DNA from: Microcaldota archaeon
GTDB lineage: Archaea; Micrarchaeota; Micrarchaeia; Micrarchaeales; CABMGC01
Reading direction: 5' to 3'
DNA length: 13,646 nucleotides
Assembly: GCA_030040595.1 (NCBI GenBank)
Contig: JASHTL010000080.1
Location: forward strand, 1 to 13,646
Shown here: positions 1 through 6,687 of the stretch, piece by piece
Position numbering within the stretch: position 1 is the first letter of the stretch
Layout: every line of letters starts with the position of its first letter
The notes under the pieces: generated by a model
The model's input: only the letters and a program-made list of their open reading frames with translations
Databases searched by the model: none
What the model was told of the DNA's origin: nothing
Position numbers and translations under genes: made by a program

Positions 1-36
1 TTGCAAACTTCATGGATGATCTAGAATTTCGAACTC

Positions 37-46
37 TTATAAATAT
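37..46 (+). promoter_or_regulatory. Possible TATA box upstream of first gene
   Basis: A TATAAATA-type box lies in the A+T-rich stretch near position 40. A second TATATA-type box lies at about 94-102, which would start transcription near position 124, just ahead of the first gene. Which one is used cannot be decided by eye. Positions 1-120 otherwise show no recognisable gene. Confidence 0.35.
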
Positions 47-136
47 TCCCTAATTTCTTGCCTCATCGGCGATAACAGGAGGAGCCAGCAAGACATATAT
101 ACCATAATTGGGCCAATCTGGATGGGAAGGAAGGAG

Positions 137-613
137 ATGGCAGAGCAAACCGTTAGGAGATACCAGAGCCTTGACGACCTGTTCGCGATTGGCGACACGG
201 CACGACGGGCAGGTAGGCTCCAGAGAGCGGGTCAACACTACGAGGACGCTTCTAACATGGCCATATATCTGGGCGACTATGGTGAGGCCAGGAGGGCAGC
301 GCGCCTCAGCTCTGACTCATACGAAAAAGCGCATCCGAAAGCGAAAATATCGGACAGGATACTGATTTACCTCGCACTGAACGCACCTGAATATTACAGC
401 GATCCTGAAATATCTGCTGAGGCAAATATGGATATGGTCAGGATGAAGGGCAGGAGGGAAAACCTGCAAAAGGCGCTCAGGTTGGCAGCCCTGGCCAAGA
501 TCCTCGGTCCTGTAGAGACCACCGACCTCGAAAGGATTGAGCGGCTCTCCGGCAGCATACGGGACACTGAATCGCAAATAGATGCCAGGAAAGCAAGAAG
601 GATACCATACTAA
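137..613 (+). CDS. Hypothetical alpha-helical (TPR-like) protein
   Basis: I do not recognise the family. The product is about 158 residues, charged and rich in Ala, Arg and Glu, with no signal peptide or membrane segment. The spacing of Ala/Gly/Tyr positions around residues 15-65 (RAGRLQRAGQHYEDA, then YLGDYGEARRAA) resembles two helix-turn-helix units of the tetratricopeptide type, so a soluble protein-protein interaction role is possible but unproven. I chose the ATG at 137 because a purine-rich GGAAGGAAGG lies about 6 bases upstream and a TATA-like box at 94-102 predicts a transcript start near 124. An in-frame ATG at 122 would add five residues. It ends with TAA. No neighbour within 90 bases suggests a pathway. 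Confidence 0.75.
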   Translation: MAEQTVRRYQSLDDLFAIGDTARRAGRLQRAGQHYEDASNMAIYLGDYGEARRAARLSSDSYEKAHPKAKISDRILIYLALNAPEYYSDPEISAEANMDMVRMKGRRENLQKALRLAALAKILGPVETTDLERIERLSGSIRDTESQIDARKARRIPY

Positions 614-658
614 TTGTACACAACCGCGTAGAATGGGAAAACAAAACAAAAGATAATG

Positions 659-666
659 TTTAAAAG
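659..666 (+). promoter_or_regulatory. TATA-like box for small ORF
   Basis: TTTAAAAG lies about 26 bases ahead of a predicted start near 688, giving a leader of about 23 bases before the ATG at 712. This argues against a TTG start at 673. Confidence 0.35.
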
Positions 667-711
667 ACACCGTTGCTATCTATTAATAGTTTTTTTAAAA
701 AGGCGAAACAA

Positions 712-1023
712 ATGGCATTCTGGAAAAAGAAAACCCGACAGTCAGCGCCAGCCTCAGAGGGCGCTGAAGCTAATACAACAACACAGCTCACAGACACGGC
801 GCATTTGGCCAGGGATCCTGCATCGCGGCGCGGCGAATCGGAGACAACCAGCGTTGCGGATCAGCACATGATGGCCGGCATGGAGAGACGTGAAGTCTCT
901 AAACATGCCGCGGCTCTTGGCCCGATAGACAAGCTTCGCGCGCACGATCTCTGGAAAGGTGCTGCGGCACTCGGAGCGCCCAATGAAAGCATTCTTCCAT
1001 CCGCGCGCAGAGTAAGACGCTAG
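712..1023 (+). CDS. Small hypothetical basic protein
   Basis: Not recognised. From the ATG at 712 the product is about 103 residues: a basic N-terminus (AFWKKKTRQ), a low-complexity polar stretch rich in Ala, Ser, Thr and Glu, a helical middle (about residues 55-85), and a strongly basic end (ARRVRR). There is no membrane segment. The low-complexity part suggests a disordered tail. The frame could begin at a TTG at 673, but the TATA-like box at 659-666 makes that start unlikely. It ends with TAG and converges on the DUF424 gene, leaving 22 bases between the stops. A minus-strand frame over the same bases (754-1080) has an unnatural composition and was discarded. It could still be a spurious frame, because nothing beyond openness and a plausible promoter supports it. 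Confidence 0.5.
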   Translation: MAFWKKKTRQSAPASEGAEANTTTQLTDTAHLARDPASRRGESETTSVADQHMMAGMERREVSKHAAALGPIDKLRAHDLWKGAAALGAPNESILPSARRVRR

Positions 1024-1045
1024 CATACCTTTGGCGGTGTCCGCG

Positions 1046-1354
1046 TCAGACCATTCTGTAGATGTGCAGGTAAGGTACACCAGCTATGGTAGCTATATCG
1101 CTCTCCGAAGCTAGACCCTTGGCTATGCATATGTCAACCGATTCCCTGCCTACTATATTCGCGGTGTAGATGCTCTCATCGGAGATCATCCTCTCCGCGG
1201 CCTTCTTGTCTACTAGCTCTCCTTTGTAGAAATCAGAGTACCTCTTCAGGTCGAGTTCGCGCTTACCTTCCTTGAGCTCCCTGCCCAGAAGGTCCTTGTC
1301 GCACATGGCTATTATGGCACCCTTCTCCGTTTCGTGGAACCGGATGTAGATCAT
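1046..1354 (-). CDS. DUF424 family protein
   Basis: This 102-residue protein matches the archaeal DUF424 family in length and layout: a short beta-rich start (MIYIRFHET), a central GRELKEGKRELDL-type segment, the GELVD element, a TANIVGRESVDICIAKGL helix, and the closing IAGVPYLHIY motif. The biochemical function is not established; the family is conserved mainly in Archaea, so the gene helps mark the genome as archaeal. It starts only 3 bases after the TAG stop of the upstream glycosyltransferase and in the same reading frame, so the two are surely cotranscribed. It has no promoter of its own. No shared function with the glycosyltransferase can be inferred. Confidence 0.82.
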   Translation of the reverse strand: MIYIRFHETEKGAIIAMCDKDLLGRELKEGKRELDLKRYSDFYKGELVDKKAAERMISDESIYTANIVGRESVDICIAKGLASESDIATIAGVPYLHIYRMV

Positions 1355-1357
1355 GGA

Positions 1358-2908
1358 CTAACCGTACTTGTAGAAGAAGAAGAACGTTGAGCTGTAGAGG
1401 AGTCCGTACCAGAGAAGCCATACTCCTCCTGAGAAGTTGTCTATGAAGAGGGCGACAGAGCCCAAACCGACAAGAAATGCGGAGAAGCCTATCTCGAGCG
1501 CCGAATTCCTCACCGCATGAATCAGGCTACCTCCATTCCTTGCGCCAATGCGCGACCACCTGGTCTTGGGGCTGATGCTGAATATGGCGCTTATAGCAGC
1601 CTTTGTCCTTATCAGCACGAGCGCGAAGTTGACTATGAAGATCATGAAGCCGCGCTTTGCCGAGTTGAAGTAGAGCTTTGTCAGTATCACTGGGGTAAGT
1701 ATCGAGACAAGAAGCGCAGAGACTCCGAAGAGCTCAAGGTATATGTTGAGGTTATTTGTCACAAAGAGGTTCTGTATCGTTATGTGCGCCACGGGGAACG
1801 TGGAGAAGACTATCAGTACCGATATCAGCGTGAAGAGAAGCAGCATTGACGAGAGGTAGTTAAGCCCGAAGCCGTGAGTCATGTAATCAAGCTGCGAAAG
1901 CGGCGAGAGAAGCTTCTTCTTGCTGCTCTTCTTCCTTGTGAAGAAGTACTTGAGAAACTGAGTGTCTCCATAATTGTAGCGCCACTGCTGCTTGGCGAGC
2001 TCGCTGAATGTCTTTATCGGCTTGCCCAGGGCGTAGACCTTTGGCACGTAGAGGCTCTTGTACTTGTTTATGTCGGACTCGAAGCTGAAGAACGTGTCCT
2101 CTATTATGTACTCGGGGAATCCGCCTATCTCGTCAATGGCAGACCTCCTTATTATCCCGCATGAACCGGCGAATATCGCGGTGTTGTTCAGAGCCCTTGC
2201 AGGCTGTATGAACTTGAAGAAGAATGCATCGAAGAGGTCCACTGTGTCCGAGAAGAGTGTTCCTTTCGCGTACCTCTTCTCCGTCTGCACATACGAGACG
2301 CTCTTGTCCTTGAAGTACGGCAGCGTTTCCATGAGGAAATCCTTGTTTGTGAGCATCTCGTCATAGTCGAATATGGCGACGAATTCCTCCTTTGAGTGCT
2401 TGAGCATGTTGTTCAGCGCGCCGGCCTTGAAGCCTTTCCTTGAATCCCTGTGCAGGTACACTATGCCATTGGAGGCGCTGAACTCCTTTAGCTGGTTCTT
2501 GACCGATTCATCAGTTGAGTCATCCAGCAGGTAGTACTTTATCTTGTCTTTCTGATATCTCATCTCCTTTAGCGCAAGCATATTTTTTGTCACAAGTTCA
2601 GGATCCTCATTGAAGGTCGGCATGGCCAACGCTACCGTAGGGAACCTAGAAAGGGGTGCGAGCGACTTCGAGAGGTTCTCTATGTATTTGTCATAGAAAT
2701 ACGAACGGTAATACCAGTATGACGATGCGATGTTGAAGACTCCGGAAACAGCGGAGAGGCAGAGGAATATTATGGCTATCGCATAGGTATACAGGGACCT
2801 GGCATTCACGAGCAGGTACATGGAGAAGATGAGCCCCATGGCTGTGAGTATGGTGAACATTATTATGCCAAGGAACCGGATCCTATAGTCGCCCATCGTG
2901 TCTTCCAT
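1358..2908 (-). CDS. Membrane processive glycosyltransferase, family GT2 (cellulose/hyaluronan synthase-like)
   Basis: A 516-residue membrane enzyme that should move sugars from nucleotide-sugar donors onto a growing polysaccharide or glycolipid at the cytoplasmic membrane. Two membrane helices (about 11-34 and 40-62) precede the cytoplasmic GT-A domain (about 88-330), and four or five helices follow (from about 350, with the last near 495-513). The signature residues of processive GT2 enzymes are all visible: VALAMPTFNE at the nucleotide site, LLDDSTD (Asp129-Asp130), the metal-binding FDYDE (Asp181, Asp183), the catalytic-base element IIEDTFF (Glu270-Asp271), and QQWRYN (307-312), the QxxRW-type motif. 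The donor sugar cannot be read from sequence. The start is the ATG at 2908, with another ATG four codons in; the TATA box near 2955 gives a leader of about 20 bases. It ends in TAG, 3 bases before DUF424. Confidence 0.9.
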   Translation of the reverse strand: MEDTMGDYRIRFLGIIMFTILTAMGLIFSMYLLVNARSLYTYAIAIIFLCLSAVSGVFNIASSYWYYRSYFYDKYIENLSKSLAPLSRFPTVALAMPTFNEDPELVTKNMLALKEMRYQKDKIKYYLLDDSTDESVKNQLKEFSASNGIVYLHRDSRKGFKAGALNNMLKHSKEEFVAIFDYDEMLTNKDFLMETLPYFKDKSVSYVQTEKRYAKGTLFSDTVDLFDAFFFKFIQPARALNNTAIFAGSCGIIRRSAIDEIGGFPEYIIEDTFFSFESDINKYKSLYVPKVYALGKPIKTFSELAKQQWRYNYGDTQFLKYFFTRKKSSKKKLLSPLSQLDYMTHGFGLNYLSSMLLLFTLISVLIVFSTFPVAHITIQNLFVTNNLNIYLELFGVSALLVSILTPVILTKLYFNSAKRGFMIFIVNFALVLIRTKAAISAIFSISPKTRWSRIGARNGGSLIHAVRNSALEIGFSAFLVGLGSVALFIDNFSGGVWLLWYGLLYSSTFFFFYKYG

Positions 2909-2947
2909 CTGTTTCTAGCCCATTGCGATAAGTAACATTACCCCTCT

Positions 2948-2958
2948 CTTTTTATATA
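2948..2958 (-). promoter_or_regulatory. TATA box for glycosyltransferase-DUF424 operon
   Basis: Read on the minus strand this is a TATATAAAAA-type box, a strong archaeal TATA match. A start about 26 bases downstream (near 2928) leaves about 20 bases before the ATG at 2908. Confidence 0.55.
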
Positions 2959-3004
2959 CTTTCGCTGACTTGTCGGTTCAGGAGAAAAGAGGCAGAGAGG
3001 CGTC

Positions 3005-3013
3005 ATATAAATA
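3005..3013 (+). promoter_or_regulatory. TATA box for tRNA-Ser
   Basis: ATATAAATA lies about 35 bases ahead of the mature tRNA 5' end. With the usual archaeal spacing, transcription would begin near 3035, leaving a short 5' leader for RNase P. Confidence 0.55.
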
Positions 3014-3043
3014 TCTAACAGCACAATAGCTCTTGCAAACACT

Positions 3044-3142
3044 GCCGGGGTGGCGGAATCCGGTAACGCGCCAGTTGATTTCAGGCGAAACTCGAGATCT
3101 GGTTTCCGCAAGGAAGTTAGGGTTCAAATCCCTACCCCGGCG
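3044..3142 (+). tRNA. tRNA-Ser(CGA) with a ~15-base intron at a non-canonical site
   Basis: Acceptor strands GCCGGGG (3044-3050) and CCCCGGC (3135-3141) pair fully. The D arm is GCG/CGC with GG in the loop. The anticodon stem is CCAG (3071-3074) with CTGG (3099-3102). The long variable arm is TTCC-GCAA-GGAA (3104-3115). The T arm is TAGGG/CCCTA around TTCAAAT. The type II shape plus discriminator G73 (3142) points to serine, since leucine would usually have A73. The only consistent anticodon loop is CTCGAGA, anticodon CGA at 3093-3095. That requires removing about 15 bases (3075-3089, or 3076-3090 with a T-T mismatch) between stem positions 30 and 31 rather than at 37/38. The intron region can fold as TTTC-AGGC-GAAA. 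The mature tRNA would be about 84 bases. CCA is not encoded. It ends 5 bases before the stop of a convergent gene. Confidence 0.85.
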
Positions 3143-3147
3143 AACGA

Positions 3148-4638
3148 TCAAGGATTGCTGCTAACGCATGTCCAGTTCCTTGGAAATGCTATGTAGAAAT
3201 CCGTATAGTTAAGCCTCGTTGTCACGTTGTTGAAGTTCACCGCCGAGTTGTTTGCGCCAAGGTCGGTGAAGTACACTATTGGATAGTGCTGTTCTGTATA
3301 GTTGTAAGAGTATGGGTAATGGGCCTCTATGCCCGCATAGATCAGGTAGACCCAATTGTTTGATATCACGCTGCAGTTGCTGAGCCCGTCCGCAGCAAGA
3401 GTGCTCCTGAGCGTCTGGTAGATGGGATCGGTAGACCCGTAGGAACTGAAAGGAAAATTGTTGTAGACCGAATTGAATGCCGAGATCAGCATGGCCAGAG
3501 TGACGATGAAGAGCAACGCGGTCGCATATGTCTTCAGGCTAATCCTGCCAGGCATTCTTATCCGTTTTGACAGATCCGTAATCAGGAGCCCTGAGAGCAG
3601 AGCGATGCCAATGTATATTACGTATCCCTCCCTGGGGGAGTCGTTCAGCGATCCTGCCGCAGAGCCCAGAAGCCAGCCGATCCAGCCTATCAGCAGGATT
3701 GCAAGGACAACCGTATACTTATAACTGGGGAATCGCGTTAGTGCATGTTTTGTAACGTGCCTCCTTCCATAGTGTCTCTGCCAGACATAGAATAAAAGAA
3801 GCGCGATCGCTATCAGCAGGGCAGGCACCAGGTCCGGCAGTATCAGTTTCAATGATTCGGTTATCACTGCTGTGTTGAAGATCCCTGCCTTATCCTTAAC
3901 GAATGACTGGGTTGAGAGGGTGTAGCTGTATACTGGATTATGCCATATTATTGTATTTATCAGGAGCCATGGGAGCAATGTCAGTGCGAATGACACGAAC
4001 GCCTTCTTTCTTGCTCCGCCAGGAAGCAGCAGGAGAAGAGGCAGGAAGATAAGCGAGTTGTATTTTGCAAAGCCCGCTATCGCAATCATTACTCCGGATT
4101 CCCATCTCTTCTTCAGCACCAGGCCCATAAAGAGCAGCAGGAAGCTCATGGCTATGATCTCAGTTCCGGTCAGCATGAAGAAGTAGAAGATCACGTATGG
4201 CGTAAAGAAGAGAAGGGTCAGTAGGAGAGGATCTGTTTCTAGTGCCCTTGATATGTATAATACTGCGAAGAGCAAGAGCAGCAGCCCGAAAGTGAGATAG
4301 AGTGGCACAAAGTTGCTTCCGCCCAAGGCTAAGAAAGGAAGCATCAGTATTCCTATGAGTGGCGGGCGTATGGACTCGAAATAGAATGACCCTCCATAGT
4401 CTATCGCATTGGCCAGGTTCCCGCTAAACAATGCGTGGTAGAAGGCAGGGCTTAAAAGCGACTTGGCCCATAGCACCTCAGCAGCGAAATCCCACTGTAT
4501 GCCGCCTACATTGTATATGGTGATTATGTCTGTCAAGGCAAAAGCAAATATTATGAGTATCAGGAGGAATGGGGCAAATTCCTTTACCGTATCCGCAAAG
4601 CTGTCTTCCTTCATTATTGTTGCTCTCTCAAAATGCAT
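3148..4638 (-). CDS. Multi-pass GT-C-like membrane glycosyltransferase
   Basis: A 496-residue integral membrane protein with about ten hydrophobic segments. Its layout fits GT-C enzymes (GT39/PMT, ArnT or GT87 type), which take lipid-linked sugars and act on the outer face of the membrane. After the first helix (about 22-42) the outer loop carries QWDFAAE (Asp50) and then FESIRPPLIG (Arg91-Pro-Pro), an arrangement typical of the first loop of these enzymes. Exact family and acceptor are uncertain. The last ~105 residues form a non-membrane domain on the predicted outer side. It holds six N-X-S/T sequons (Asn421, 446, 463, 471, 477, 488) and two cysteines, suggesting the protein is itself N-glycosylated. 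The start could be the ATG at 4638 or the one at 4614. It is divergent from the next gene and is oriented antisense toward the tRNA. Confidence 0.72.
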   Translation of the reverse strand: MHFERATIMKEDSFADTVKEFAPFLLILIIFAFALTDIITIYNVGGIQWDFAAEVLWAKSLLSPAFYHALFSGNLANAIDYGGSFYFESIRPPLIGILMLPFLALGGSNFVPLYLTFGLLLLLFAVLYISRALETDPLLLTLLFFTPYVIFYFFMLTGTEIIAMSFLLLFMGLVLKKRWESGVMIAIAGFAKYNSLIFLPLLLLLPGGARKKAFVSFALTLLPWLLINTIIWHNPVYSYTLSTQSFVKDKAGIFNTAVITESLKLILPDLVPALLIAIALLLFYVWQRHYGRRHVTKHALTRFPSYKYTVVLAILLIGWIGWLLGSAAGSLNDSPREGYVIYIGIALLSGLLITDLSKRIRMPGRISLKTYATALLFIVTLAMLISAFNSVYNNFPFSSYGSTDPIYQTLRSTLAADGLSNCSVISNNWVYLIYAGIEAHYPYSYNYTEQHYPIVYFTDLGANNSAVNFNNVTTRLNYTDFYIAFPRNWTCVSSNP

Positions 4639-4668
4639 AATAACATTGCTATCGTCCTAATAATAACT
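4636..4668. promoter_or_regulatory. Divergent promoter region
   Basis: The 37 bases between two divergent starts are A+T-rich. TTATTATT read on the minus strand (about 4657-4666) could drive the membrane protein as a nearly leaderless transcript. CATAATAAC on the plus strand (about 4636-4643) could drive the AHSA1 gene. Both are weaker than a consensus TATA box. Confidence 0.3.
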
Positions 4669-4675
4669 GATAGAC

Positions 4676-5083
4676 ATGAAATCCAAGACAACCACGATAA
4701 GACAGAAAGTAACAATTAATGCGCCTCCTGAAAAGGTGTACAATGCATATACGGATCCGGAAGTGCACTCCTCATTCACTGGGGCAAAGGCAACAAACGT
4801 TGCAAGAGCAGGTGGCAAGATGACGGCCTGGGATAACTACATTACGGCAAAGAACCTGAAACTTGTCAAGGGAAGGAGGATAGTGCAGGAATGGAAAGAC
4901 GCAGACTGGCCCGAAGGCTATCCACCATCGATTCTTGACATAAGACTGAAAAAGAAGGGAAACGGCACCGAGCTTCTAATGGTACAATCGAACATTCCAA
5001 CCTCGGTAGCCAAGGCTCATGAATCTGGATGGAAAGAGTTTTACTGGAATCCGATGAACAAATATTTTGCAAGGCATAAATGA
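4676..5083 (+). CDS. AHSA1/SRPBCC (START-like) domain protein
   Basis: A 135-residue single-domain protein of the AHSA1-like SRPBCC superfamily, a helix-grip fold that encloses a hydrophobic pocket. Family landmarks run in order: the first strand with INAPPEKVYNAYTDPE (about 14-29), a GG-containing strand followed by WDNYITAKNLKL, the GRRIVQEWKDADWPEGY block (about 66-82), the LDIRLKKKGNGTELLM strands, and the C-terminal helix with SGWKEFYWNPMNKYF. The family is named after the Hsp90 activator Aha1, but single-domain members have varied and mostly unknown ligands, so no chaperone role should be assumed. The ATG at 4676 begins cleanly at the domain edge. It is followed after 96 bases by ispD, which has its own TATA-like box, so they may not be one operon. 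Confidence 0.85.
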   Translation: MKSKTTTIRQKVTINAPPEKVYNAYTDPEVHSSFTGAKATNVARAGGKMTAWDNYITAKNLKLVKGRRIVQEWKDADWPEGYPPSILDIRLKKKGNGTELLMVQSNIPTSVAKAHESGWKEFYWNPMNKYFARHK

Positions 5084-5143
5084 ATTAGTGCACACATTTG
5101 ATATGCATTGCAAACTTCGTCAATGCGCAATAGTAAGGCAAGG

Positions 5144-5152
5144 AATAAAAAG
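5144..5152 (+). promoter_or_regulatory. TATA-like box for ispD
   Basis: AATAAAAAG predicts a start near 5174, only about 6 bases ahead of the ATG at 5180. That makes ispD a near-leaderless message, a common archaeal arrangement. The gap 5084-5179 otherwise holds no gene. Confidence 0.4.
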
Positions 5153-5179
5153 AATTGAAGAGAGAAAAAATCCGATTGC

Positions 5180-5866
5180 ATGGCTGTAGTCAAGGCAGTA
5201 ATAGTGGCTGGGGGAAGCAGTTCAAGGATGGGCGGAGTTGACAAGATATTCGCGACCATAGCCGACAAGCCTGTAATAGCGCACACTATTGATGCCTTTG
5301 AGAGGTGCGGTGCAATAAATGGCATAGTGCTTGTGCTTCCGAAGACAAGCCTGGAAAAAGGAAAGGAACTGGTGGGGAAATACGGTTACAAGAAAGTGGA
5401 GAAAGTATGTGAGGGAGGAGACACAAGACAGCGATCCGTGTCCAATGGACTCAAGGAAGTCGGAGAATGTGACTTTGTCGAGGTGCACGATGGAGCAAGA
5501 CCATGCGTGTCCATCGAAGTAATCGAGAAGGGCATAGAAGAGGCTATGCGCGAAGGCATTGCCATAGCCGCGTCCCCCGTGTACGACACGATAAAGCATG
5601 TCGATGAAAAGTCCATGGTAAAGCAGACCCTGGACAGGAGTGAGCTGCGCGCCATACACACGCCGCAGGTCTTCAGAAGCGAGATAATAAGGAAGATTTA
5701 CGAGAACCCTCCGATCGAGGCAACAGACGATGCAGGGCTAGCGGAAAAGCTTGGCTATCCTGTCAAGGTTTACGAGGATGCAAAGGAGAACATTAAGATA
5801 ACAACCATTGGCGACCTTGCTATTGCTGAAACTATATTGCTGAAACGCCCAAGTGCTGCTAAATGA
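5180..5866 (+). CDS. ispD: 2-C-methyl-D-erythritol 4-phosphate cytidylyltransferase
   Basis: IspD transfers CMP from CTP to methylerythritol phosphate, the third step of the MEP route to IPP and DMAPP. The 228-residue length is normal. Family motifs are complete: the nucleotide loop AGGSSSRMG (10-18) with Arg16 and Lys22, the GKPV-like ADKPVIAHT, GGDTRQRSVSNG (79-90), VHDGARP (102-108), PVYDTIK (133-139), TPQVFR (161-166), TDDAGL (182-187) and ENIKITT (203-209). Together these separate it from other sugar nucleotidyltransferases. Upstream is a TATA-like box at 5144-5152 and an ATG at 5180. Its 3' end overlaps the convergent ispE by 8 bases. Grouping with ispE and ispF confirms the pathway. 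The oddity is the organism: archaea normally use mevalonate variants. Confidence 0.95.
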   Translation: MAVVKAVIVAGGSSSRMGGVDKIFATIADKPVIAHTIDAFERCGAINGIVLVLPKTSLEKGKELVGKYGYKKVEKVCEGGDTRQRSVSNGLKEVGECDFVEVHDGARPCVSIEVIEKGIEEAMREGIAIAASPVYDTIKHVDEKSMVKQTLDRSELRAIHTPQVFRSEIIRKIYENPPIEATDDAGLAEKLGYPVKVYEDAKENIKITTIGDLAIAETILLKRPSAAK

Positions 5867-6683
5867 ATCTCTCCACGGATCTCGCTATAAAGACGTCCCC
5901 TTTGAGCCATGCCATGGACTCGGCTACGCTCCTGCACTCGCCATACGACTTGTAGCCTGCAAAGACGGTGGGCCCTTTGCCTGTTATTCCCGATTCTACG
6001 GGATTATGCTTCTTGACAAGCGCGAGGAGCTTCCTGGTATCAGGACACATCTCGCTCGCAAGCTCCAGGAAACTCTTTCCCGTCCTGTCATGAAGATCGT
6101 ACATCTCCCTTGTGCTCAGTTCCATCAGCGGCCTGGCCACTACATAGTAGAGGCTCGGCACCTTCATACGCTTTATCCTATGCTCCTTGCTGCCCGTCAC
6201 GAGCGCGCGGCCGCCGTGGAGAAGGAACGAGACGTCGTTGCCCACTTTTTGCGCAACCTCCTCAAGCTCCTCTATGCCAAGACTCAGATCAAACGCCTTG
6301 TTGGCAAGCCTCAATACCGTTGCTGCATCTGAACTTCCGCCGCCCAGTCCTGCCGCAGCGGGTATTGTCTTTGCGACCTCTATCCTGCAGGGAAGCTCTT
6401 TTCCCGTATTTGCAGAGAGCGCCTCAAGCGCCTTTTCGATAAGGTTCTCCTTTATGAAATATCCAAGTATCTCGCTCTTCCCGGGTTTTGTCTTTGTCAG
6501 AGTGATAAAATCATGAAGGGAGATAGCCTGCATTGTGCTGGAGAGATTATGGAACCCGTTCTTTTCCTTTTTCCCTATGGACAGGGTTATGTTGAGTTTT
6601 GCAAGGGCGCACGCAGAATAGGAATCTTTTCCGATCCTTATGATTGACCTGTATGTCCTGTCCTCCGGGTATCTTATGGGCAA
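5859..6683 (-). CDS. ispE: 4-diphosphocytidyl-2-C-methyl-D-erythritol kinase
   Basis: IspE, a GHMP-superfamily kinase, phosphorylates the 2-hydroxyl of CDP-methylerythritol with ATP. The 274 residues show AKLNITLSIG (Lys29 in the substrate site), NGFHNLSSTMQAISLHD, the ATP-binding loop PAAAGLGGGSSDAAT (108-122), GNDVSFLLHGG with the catalytic Asp150, the RPLMELST strand, and the C-terminal TGKGPTVFAG loop. The GLGGGSSD form is that of IspE rather than mevalonate kinase (GLGSSAA). Translation appears to start at a TTG at 6683, about 20 residues ahead of the usual family start. A GGAGATGATC extended Shine-Dalgarno sits two bases upstream, and no ATG or GTG is available there. It follows ispF by 4 bases in one operon and ends in TAG, overlapping the end of ispD. 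Confidence 0.93.
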   Translation of the reverse strand: MPIRYPEDRTYRSIIRIGKDSYSACALAKLNITLSIGKKEKNGFHNLSSTMQAISLHDFITLTKTKPGKSEILGYFIKENLIEKALEALSANTGKELPCRIEVAKTIPAAAGLGGGSSDAATVLRLANKAFDLSLGIEELEEVAQKVGNDVSFLLHGGRALVTGSKEHRIKRMKVPSLYYVVARPLMELSTREMYDLHDRTGKSFLELASEMCPDTRKLLALVKKHNPVESGITGKGPTVFAGYKSYGECRSVAESMAWLKGDVFIARSVERFI

Positions 6684-6687
6684 TAGA

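Noticed and set aside
77..82. AGGAGG Shine-Dalgarno-like core
   Set aside because: No ATG, GTG or TTG follows at a usable distance, so it does not define a start.
673..711. N-terminal extension of the small ORF from a TTG at 673
   Set aside because: The predicted transcript start near 688 lies inside it, and the ATG at 712 gives a better start.
3071..3104. Alternative anticodons TGA or GAT in the tRNA with a canonical 37/38 intron
   Set aside because: TGA requires a C-T mismatch and a G-T pair in the stem and a T at position 37. GAT would make a type II tRNA-Ile with G73, which does not occur. The CGA reading pairs best.
5109..5119. TTGCAAACTTC repeated from positions 1-11
   Set aside because: An 11-base match twice in a window of this size is expected by chance. 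The two sites share no flanking similarity.
5105..5126. GCATT/AATGC hairpin between the AHSA1 gene and ispD
   Set aside because: The stem is only 5 bases with a 12-base loop and no T-run, so there is no support for a terminator or riboswitch.
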